DNA of 64,000 bases, taken from positions 372,001 to 436,000 of the forward strand of contig CAWGMT010000004.1 of NCBI GenBank assembly GCA_963823675.1. The letters are read 5' to 3'. The notes below the pieces were generated by a model. That model was not told the origin of the DNA, did not search any database, and saw only the letters and a program-made list of their open reading frames with translations. The stretch comes from CAWGMT01 sp963823675. GTDB lineage: Bacteria > Planctomycetota > Planctomycetia > Isosphaerales > Isosphaeraceae. Below, piece after piece: positions 57,740 through 64,000 of the stretch (position 1 is its first letter; each line of letters opens with the position of its first letter). Both the position numbers and the translations under genes were made by a program.

Positions 57740-58120
57740 AAGTTTCGTCAGGAAGTCTTGGGCCGGCTCGCGCCCGAGCGCCGCACCGATCGAGCAAGCC
57801 GGCGATCGACGGTTCCAACGCCGCAGCCCTACCGACCGCACTGATTCCCGTTGCACGCCACGACAACAAGACAATTGTAAGAGGTGGCGGCGGGCAGATC
57901 AAGGACATGATTGAGCTGAAATCCAAAGACCCGGTTGATCCGTTTGATGACCGCATGGCGGAATAGTGGACGTAGCGGGAACGATCAATTGGGGGAAGCG
58001 TCTTCTCGCAGATCCGCCACGGGGCGCGTGCGGTGATATCGACAAAGCGGCGGATCGGTTCAGGTAGGAGATCGGGGCCCTTTCTGTTGGCAGCCGCCTT
58101 GCCCATCGCGGTGTTCCCTT
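57740..58120. other. Intergenic; possible short ORF not accepted as gene
   Basis: A minus-strand frame from about 58107 begins MGKAAANRKGPDLLPEPIRR and then FVDITARAPWRICEKTLPP but has no recognisable family and runs into the promoter region of the gene at 57739. Otherwise nothing is seen. Confidence 0.35.
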
Positions 58121-59317
58121 TCATTGATCTGACGACGTAGAAGTCGAGCTGTGCGCCGCCTTCCGGGCGGGGCGCACTGTGTGCGTTGCAAACACCTTGG
58201 TTGCCCATTGCCGTACCCGGCCGGCCTGGTCTTTGAGGGCCGGGCGAGCGAAATCCAGGCCAAACCGCTCGGCGCCGATGCGGTAGGCGGCCTGCCGGAC
58301 GGGGGCCAGACCATGCTTGATGGCTTTGTGGAGCAGCCTCCGGATCACCTCCGGCTCCAACTCCTCGGCGTGTCGTCCGATCAGGTCCAGCGCTCCCAGC
58401 GATTCGGACTCGGCAGCTCGCCGGTCATCGGTTGGCCGCAGCAGGAACTCCTCGATCACATCGCAGAGCGGCTCGCCCACGTTCCCAACGAGGGCAAAGA
58501 CCGCGTGTCGTTTCAGTCCCGGTATTCTCCGGCCCACGCTCGAGCCGCCTTTGAGCCTGCCCAGGAAAGCCAGGTTTCCGCGGATGAGCTCGGGCTCGGC
58601 AGCCTTGCGCAAGGCGGTGTGAACTTGGTCGAGCCGCTCAAGCTCCGGCTCACCCTCCAACACCCCCCGGCAAAACTCGCGCTTCACCTCCGTCGTGATC
58701 CAATCGGCCGCCATCAGGCTGTCGAACAGGCGAAAGGGCACGAATTGAGGAAGCCGAGCTTTATCCAGGGCGGCGAAAAGCGTGTGCAGGTCGTATGCCT
58801 CGATCGTGCCCTTGCTCTCCAGCACCAGACGGCACAAAGGCAGAACGCCGTCCTCGCTCACTCCCGTGAAAAACTCCCGCGGTTCAAGGAAGGCGTGGTC
58901 GGTCAATCGAGTTTTCTCAGTCGGCGGATCCAGTCCCTCTCGCGCCAGAGCCAACCACGCGACCCCCATGCCCAAGGCATCTTGAGAATCGAGGTCCTCC
59001 GGATTGTCGAGCTGTAAGAAATACCAGGCGACGGGAGCAGCCAGCTCCGGCTTGCCGTCGCGGGCCACGCGAACCATAACATGGCCCATCGCGACGGGGT
59101 CATCGAGCCATTCCGGCGGCACCTCCCTGAGGCGAAGGGGTGAGTCAGGATCCTCGCCACTTGCCTTTTCGAAATCGGCGAAGCCGTTTCGTGCATGCCA
59201 CAAGAATGCATTCCAGTCGTCTTCGCCGAGATCGAGGATTTCCTTGAGTCGTTTCTGGAACCGGGATGGGCGAAGTTGGTCGATCCTCCCTTTCGCCCGT
59301 TTCCTGATCGTGGCCAC
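58121..59317 (-). CDS. Uncharacterised helical (HEAT-like) protein
   Basis: About 398 residues. The frame extends to 59374, but AAGGAGG about 10 bases before GTG 59317 makes that the likely start (VATIRKRAKGRIDQLRPSRFQKRLKEILDLGEDDW). It is nearly all helical with HEAT-like repeats in the second half (LDLIGRHAEELEPEVIRRLLHKAIKHGLAPVRQAAYRIG, VRQWATKVFATHTVRPA). No catalytic motif, signal peptide or membrane segment is visible. It is on the same strand as the downstream zinc-ribbon gene but 380 bp away. I do not recognise a family. Confidence 0.55.
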   Translation of the reverse strand: MATIRKRAKGRIDQLRPSRFQKRLKEILDLGEDDWNAFLWHARNGFADFEKASGEDPDSPLRLREVPPEWLDDPVAMGHVMVRVARDGKPELAAPVAWYFLQLDNPEDLDSQDALGMGVAWLALAREGLDPPTEKTRLTDHAFLEPREFFTGVSEDGVLPLCRLVLESKGTIEAYDLHTLFAALDKARLPQFVPFRLFDSLMAADWITTEVKREFCRGVLEGEPELERLDQVHTALRKAAEPELIRGNLAFLGRLKGGSSVGRRIPGLKRHAVFALVGNVGEPLCDVIEEFLLRPTDDRRAAESESLGALDLIGRHAEELEPEVIRRLLHKAIKHGLAPVRQAAYRIGAERFGLDFARPALKDQAGRVRQWATKVFATHTVRPARKAAHSSTSTSSDQ

Positions 59318-59455
59318 GGCAATGTTACCTCCTTGACGTGTTAGACACCATGTGCTTCGGTTCTTTCCAGGCAAATGAACCGGTCCGCGTTATAGCCCAC
59401 TCGTGTCCGCTTCAGACCGCCTACTACACCACGAATTTCACAGTTTGGGAAGCAT

Positions 59456-61427
59456 TCACATGGGATCGGCGCGGCTATCGAGACTTTCCGCATGCGGCGA
59501 GCGGCCGGTACCAAGCCGGCGAACGTCCCCCTCGCGCTTGGTCAGTCCGACCTTGTCGAGGTACTCGCCAATCGGGACGGAGTATTTGCGGGTGGTGCCG
59601 AGCAGGTCGCGGAGCTCGGCCATGGTGATGGCCGAGCCATCCGCGAGCCGCTCTCCGACCCGGCGGCGCAGCTCGCTTGCGATTTCGATATCCAGATAGA
59701 GGGTCGCGCTGATCTCGACGATGTGCTGTTCGTCGCGCAGCAGCGCGAGCAACTCGGGCACGACGGCGGCGCGCTGGCTGGCCGAGGCAGCCATCTCCGA
59801 CGCGTCGGGAGGGCTCATGCCGCCCTTGCGAATCGTTTCGGCCAGCTCGTTTTTGAGTTTTCGCTCCGCCTGGCTGAGCCTGGGCTCGAAACCAGCGATG
59901 GCAACCGCGCGCGCGCCGGCGACGACCTTGCCCTGGACCGCCAGCCGATCGATCAAGCCCGATATCATCGCCTCGCTGGGCAGGTCTGGAAGAACCGCGG
60001 CCAGAGCGGACCGCGGGATCGCCGATTGTCGGGGACGGGATTCGTGCAGCCGGCGGAGTGCACGGAGGATGCGGTCTTCGAGCTCGCCGGCATACTCGGC
60101 CAGCACCCGAACCGTCCTTCTGGGTCCCGCCGGCAACTCGATCAATTCGCCCGAGGCCGCCAGAGCAGCCAGCGCCTCGTGCGACCGGGCCTCGTCCAGC
60201 CCGGTCAGCGCGCGAAGCCGCGGCTCGGTGCAGGATTCCACACCGAGAAACGCCAGCACGGCGCGCAGCCGGTCGACGGGGTCGGGCGAGCGCAGGCGTT
60301 CTAGACGGTCGATGGCCGTCCGGTCACGGCGCCGGTAGCGGCGCGAGCCGGGCATGAGAATGCGGCCTCCACCCAGGGTTGCGGGCGGGCTCTCCTGGCG
60401 GAGGACGAACGGTTGACCATGCACCGCCACGATCGGCTCGGCGACCAGGAGCTGTGCGAGCTCTTGCTCGCCGGGCCGTGCCTCGTTTCGCTCGAAGAGC
60501 GACAGTACCGTCGATACTTCGGCCGTGCCCAGGTGCAGCTTGTACCGGCCTCGATGCTTGAGCGGACGCAGCGCCGTCGCGGACGCGGCGACCTCGACGG
60601 CGACGACTCGAGCCGGCTCGAGATAGCCCGGCGCCGCCAGCTCCTGCCCGCGGCACGATCTCGGCGTGGTGGGCCCCGACCAGATTGATCGCGGCCCGCG
60701 CGCCCCGGCCGATGCGTTCCACCGGCTGGTCATGCCGCTGGAGCCCCCGCACTCGCACGGCGCGGCCGAAGGGATGCCACGTCAGCTCATCACCCACCGC
60801 CACGCTCCCCGACACCACCGTTCCGGTAACCACCGTCCCGTGGCCCGCAACTGTAAACGAGCGGTCGATCGCCATCCGGAACACGCCGGCGTCGTGAACC
60901 CTGTTGACCGAAGCACAGAGCTCGGATAACGCGTGCCCGAGCTTATCGAGGCCTTGTCCGGTCATCGCCGACGTTCGCACGATGGCCGCGCCTTCCAGAA
61001 AGGTCCCCTTGACCAGCGATCGGATATCCTCTTCGACCAGGTCGATCCACGAGGGGTCGACGAGATCGCACTTGGTCACGACGATCACTCCTCCGGCAAG
61101 GCCGAGCAGCCGGAGGATTTCGAGGTGTTCCCGAGTCTGGGGCATGACCGAGTCATCAGCGGCGACGACGAGCATGGCGAGGTCAAGGCCCGATGCGCCT
61201 GCGAGCATGTTCCGGATGAATCGCTCGTGACCCGGTACGTCGATCAGTGCCAGGCGGAAGCCGCCCAGTTGCAAGGCCGCGAAGCCCAGATCGATGGTGA
61301 TCCCCCGCTGTTTCTCGGCCGGCAGGCGGTCGGTGTCGATACCCGTGAGCGCGCGCACGAGAGCCGTCTTGCCGTGGTCGATGTGGCCTGCCGTGCCCAG
61401 CACCAGGTCTTGAATGCCGTTGCTCAT
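59456..61427 (-). CDS. selB: Selenocysteine-specific elongation factor SelB, frameshifted near 60.65 kb
   Basis: The frame from ATG 61427 holds the GTPase: GTAGHIDHGKTALVRALTGIDTDRLPAEKQRGITIDLGFA (G1 and G2), ALIDVPGHERFIRNM (G3), VVVTKCDLVD (G4) and domains 2/3 (FTVAGHGTVVTGTVVSGSV). After HHAEIVPR the frame becomes non-coding. The next frame resumes GQELAAPGYLEPARVVAVEVA and runs through four winged-helix domains (VPELLALLRDEQHIVEIS, ITMAELRDLLGTTRKYSVPIGEYLDKVGLTKREGDVR) that bind the SECIS RNA. An indel lies around 60645-60660. SelB delivers Sec-tRNA to UGA codons. No selA, selD, tRNA-Sec or obvious selenoprotein gene is in this window. Confidence 0.9.
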
Positions 61428-61641
61428 TGCTTTGCGATGGAGCGCCCCGAGCGCGATTGGCCGCCAATTGATCTCGTGATTGCCTGTCAGTCAGTCTACC
61501 GCTTCGATCGCGAGGCAGAAACGCGCGATCGCCTCGTACTTGCCGCGGAGCGAGCGAATCAGCCCGGCGCGGCGTTGCCGAAACCAGGAGATCGGGGGAC
61601 TGAGCCCCCTCCTACAGCGATTCGGCGCGGCGGAGTTTCAG

Positions 61642-62567
61642 TCAGTGACGCTTCTTGCTCCGCGAGATCAAGACCCTGAGAAGCTCGTCCGCGGCGTGGC
61701 CGCCGTCAATCTCGCCGCGTCGCCAGCGCTCGAGCACTTGCGCCACCGCATCGGGCTGGTGCTGGAAGCGGTTCGCCAGGCGTTCCTGGGCGAGCCGCAA
61801 CAAAGCGCGGCCGTCGGCAGGCGGCTCGGATTTTCTGGCGGGGATCGCCTCGACGGCGTTCCACAGTTCCTCGATTCCCCACCCCTTGCCACTGCTGGCG
61901 CGCAGCACCGGCACCTCGCGACACCCAGGCAGATTGAGCAGGCTGCGAACCTGCGCCTCGGTCGCCTCCGACCCAGGCAGGTCGGCCTTGTGGACGCCCA
62001 CCACATCGGCCACCTCGAGCAGCCCCGCCTTCTCCCACTGGAATTCGTCGCCGGTCTCCGGCTGCAAGAGCAGGACGACGACGTCGGCCACGTCCCAGAC
62101 GGCGGTATCTCCCTGACCCACCCCCGCCGTCTCGATCAGCACGACGTCGAAGCCGAACGCCCGCAGGAGCTCGATCATCAGTTGGAGGTGTTCGGCGATG
62201 CCCTGGCGTCCGCTGGGGGCGGTCATGCTGCGAATGTAAAGGCCGGGATCATCCGGCCGGCTGGGCATGCGGATGCGGTCGGCCAGAAGGGCGCCCCCGG
62301 TGAGCGCACTCTCGGGATCACAGGCCAGGACGGCCACCATCTGCCCGCGGCTTCGCAGCAGCTCGATCAGCTTGCCGATCAAACTGCTCTTGCCGACGCC
62401 GCCGCTGCCGGTCACGGCGACGACCCGCGTAGGGCGGGCTTGCTCACGCTCGCGCGCAGCGCGGCCCGGATGGCATCGAGGTGCTCCCCGCGCGCAGCCA
62501 ACGTCAAGAGACGGGCGAGGGCCGTCCGATCGCGCTCGCGGAACCGAGCCAGGAGCGCCTCAAGCAT
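61642..62567 (-). CDS. meaB: Methylmalonyl-CoA mutase-associated GTPase MeaB (ArgK/CobB-type), frameshifted
   Basis: ATG 62567 (MLEALLARFRERDRTALARLLTLAARGEHLD) overlaps the upstream gene by 8 bp. The frame changes near 62428, after SKPA; then RVVAVTGSGGVGKSSLIGKLIELL (Walker A), LACDPESALTGGALLADRIRM, ETAGVGQGDTAVWDVADVVVLL, and the VVGVHKADL-type base-specificity motif continue to 61642. The family protects and reloads methylmalonyl-CoA mutase with adenosylcobalamin, using GTP. The preceding gene encodes a mutase-type B12 domain, so they belong together. The mutase catalytic subunit is not in the window. Confidence 0.88.
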
Positions 62568-62974
62568 GGATCTGGTCCTCCTGGTCCCGCAAGAACGCCA
62601 CGATCTCTGCCAGGGGCGTCCCTGGCCCGAAGACGCGTGCCACGCCGAGCGCGGCGCAGTTTCGGAATGTCATCCTGGGGGATCGTTCCGCCGACGATCA
62701 CGCCGACATCCTCCAGGCCGGCCTGGCGCAGTTGCTCGAGCACGCGCGGGACCAGGGTCATGTGAGCGCCGCTCAAGAGGCTCAAGCCAAGCCACTGCGC
62801 GTCCTCGTCGGCGACGACGCGGACGACGGCCTCGGGCGTCTGCCAGAGCCCGGCATAGATGACGTGAAAGCCGGCGTCACGCAGCGCCCGCGCGACGACC
62901 TTGATGCCACGATCGTGACCATCGAGACCGACCTTGGCCAGGACGACGCGGACCGGCTGGTGTTCGTGCGACAT
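62560..62974 (-). CDS. Methylmalonyl-CoA mutase-type B12-binding domain protein, frameshifted
   Basis: ATG 62974 (MSHEHQPVRVVLAKVGLDGHDRGIKVVARAL). DGHDRG carries the B12-ligating histidine (DxHxxG motif, residues ~19-24). The Rossmann-type fold goes on (VIYAGLWQTPEAVVRVV, LGLSLLSGAHMTLVP, VGVIVGGTIPQDDIPKL). One extra base near 62655 disrupts the end; the neighbouring frame supplies LGVARVFGPGTPLAEIVAFL and stops at 62560, where it overlaps meaB. Stand-alone mutase small subunits of this kind (about 138 residues) pair with a separate catalytic subunit, as in actinobacteria and many planctomycetes. Confidence 0.87.
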
Positions 62975-62985
62975 GGGTCCCTCGG

Positions 62986-63933
62986 TTAGAACTGGTCCGA
63001 GCTAACGAGTTCCGCCCCTGCCCGCGTCGCCAAGTAGCTGTACACCTGCGGGTTGACCGTCTCCTTAACGAACTGGATGGAGCCATCGCCGAAAAGGAAA
63101 TTGCAGCCGCCGGGATGCAGACTATGAAAGTCATCCGCCCCGGCCTTCTTGTTGTTTGGCACATCGATCCATGGTTCATCGGGCGACGGCCCGGTATGCC
63201 CGAGGATCAAGACGTTCGACGCCTCGCAGTCTTGTACCGGCCAGTTCGGGTTGTTGCAACCTTGGCCGAAGGGGACGATGCCGACCCACGTTGCATTGGC
63301 GACGTTCTGTGACCGCTCGCCGGCAATGAGCGTCGTGCTGGAGCCATCTGTAATGTCCCGAAGTCCGATCCTGCTGTTGCGGTAGAAGATGCCGTTGTTC
63401 TGTGCCGGAAATTCCTCGGGTTCCCATTGCCCGGCCACCGCGACATACTGGCCCGGCGCAAGGTCGCTGACCAGGACGTTACCCAGAGCGTCCTTGATGG
63501 TGAGAGGACCGCTCGGACCCGTGTTGCTGGGGCAGAGAAACACTGACAGACGCGCCTGGCGAACCGTCTGCGATCCGGGATCGGTGGTCAGGAGGCTGAA
63601 GTTGATGGAGTTGTAGAGCGGACTCTGTTCCAGATTGGTCAGCAGCATCGCCGCCCAACCCCAGCCCGGACCAATGTCTTGGCCGGCCGGCTGATTGCCC
63701 TGAGTGTTCGAGACGTAGCCGGGCGGGAACGTATCGTACGCGCCATGATAACTGTGCAGAGCCAGCCCGATCTGCTTCAGATTATTGAGGCATTGCGCCC
63801 TTCTCGCCGCTTCCCTCGCCGCCTGGACGGCGGGCAAAAAGAGCGCGATCAGGACGCTGATGATGGCGATGACAACCAAGAGCTCGATCAGCGTGAAGGC
63901 TCGAGAAAGGCGAGACCCGGAAAAAACGTGCAT
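62986..63933 (-). CDS. DUF1559 protein with prepilin-type N-terminus
   Basis: 315 residues, intact. Type IV prepilin-like N-terminus: SRAFTLIELLVVIAIISVLIALFLPAVQAAREAARRAQCLNNLKQIGLALHSYH, with a processing site before F13 and the Glu at +5. The DUF1559 body (FPPGYVSNTQG, GWGWAAMLLTNLEQSPLYNSINF, FLCPSNTG) ends in the H-x-G motif region FHSLHPGGCNFLFGDGSIQFVKETV, which is diagnostic of the planctomycete family. Planctomycetes carry dozens of these, thought to be pseudopilins or surface fibres. It is transcribed away from the B12 protein toward lower coordinates, 11 bp apart, so the two may be cotranscribed. Confidence 0.93.
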   Translation of the reverse strand: MHVFSGSRLSRAFTLIELLVVIAIISVLIALFLPAVQAAREAARRAQCLNNLKQIGLALHSYHGAYDTFPPGYVSNTQGNQPAGQDIGPGWGWAAMLLTNLEQSPLYNSINFSLLTTDPGSQTVRQARLSVFLCPSNTGPSGPLTIKDALGNVLVSDLAPGQYVAVAGQWEPEEFPAQNNGIFYRNSRIGLRDITDGSSTTLIAGERSQNVANATWVGIVPFGQGCNNPNWPVQDCEASNVLILGHTGPSPDEPWIDVPNNKKAGADDFHSLHPGGCNFLFGDGSIQFVKETVNPQVYSYLATRAGAELVSSDQF

Positions 63934-64000
63934 GGTGATGCTCCTGTTCTGATGGTGTGGGATTCGGATCGACGCCGCAAGGTGTCGCGCCGACCCACGT

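Noticed and set aside
57225..58208. 327-codon minus-strand ORF over the zinc-ribbon membrane gene
   Set aside because: Most of it is an alternative frame of the gene at 56582-57739; only its first ~60 residues are unexplained and they match nothing I recognise.
1..64000. tRNA and rRNA genes
   Set aside because: I looked for T-loop-type GGTTCGAATCC blocks and rRNA signatures and saw none that could form a full gene; a covariance-model search would be decisive.

Overview
The window looks like a chromosomal segment of a high-GC planctomycete, most likely Isosphaeraceae or Gemmataceae. The evidence is a YTV-motif envelope protein (35474-37003), a DUF1559 protein with a prepilin-type N-terminus (62986-63933), a PVC-type CxxCH haem-binding protein (22424-25874), and the dispersed GC-rich palindromes and IS load typical of the group. 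Assignment is by family recognition only.

Layout. 1-3750: a partial SNF2-type helicase on the minus strand, a decayed transposase scrap, and a primase-like ATPase with a 27-bp in-frame repeat. 4.2-20.4 kb: mostly housekeeping and envelope genes, namely a DUF374 acyltransferase, a GtrA-type protein, a GT39-like membrane protein, a 2-hydroxyacid dehydrogenase, dsbD, a phosphatase, a Ser/Thr kinase, the translation-termination group rpmE-prfA-prmC, two thioredoxin-fold proteins and a lipoprotein. 20.5-27.7 kb: DUF2752, mnmA, the CxxCH protein, hisE and trmB. 27.7-30.6 kb: a gene graveyard where three copies of a hairpin repeat each abut a truncated gene, with an intact ArsR-SRPBCC pair in the middle. 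30.7-35.1 kb: a complete 4.4-kb IS21-type element with terminal inverted repeats and a target duplication, carrying ParB-like and zinc-finger genes beside istA and istB. 35.5-38.4 kb: the YTV gene, an IS4 remnant and a 231-bp MITE-like element. 38.4-45.7 kb: a two-gene predicted signalling/defence cassette, an FxsC-like TIR protein followed by a giant ParA-TIR-STAND-FGE fusion. 45.9-52.3 kb: a second IS21 element, two tandem DUF1670 genes and an IS4 transposase flanked by palindromic repeats. 52.4-55.4 kb: a Hen1/Pnkp RNA-repair operon whose ligase has been deleted. 55.4-64 kb: a secreted BSP-type protein, two proteins of unknown function, selB, meaB, a B12-binding protein and DUF1559.

A striking global property is the number of genes split by single-base frame changes, including housekeeping genes (mnmA, selB, dsbD, meaB). 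Some are probably assembly or sequencing errors, and one Hen1 segment shows two compensating shifts within about 80 bases. Split genes are annotated here as single reconstructed features, with the approximate shift point given. Real decay is clearest for the IS4 remnant, the Pnkp ligase and the truncated genes beside the hairpin repeats.

The most interesting loci are the FxsC/ParA-TIR-STAND-FGE cassette, the ParB-carrying IS21 element, and the hairpin repeat that shows a compensatory base-pair change.
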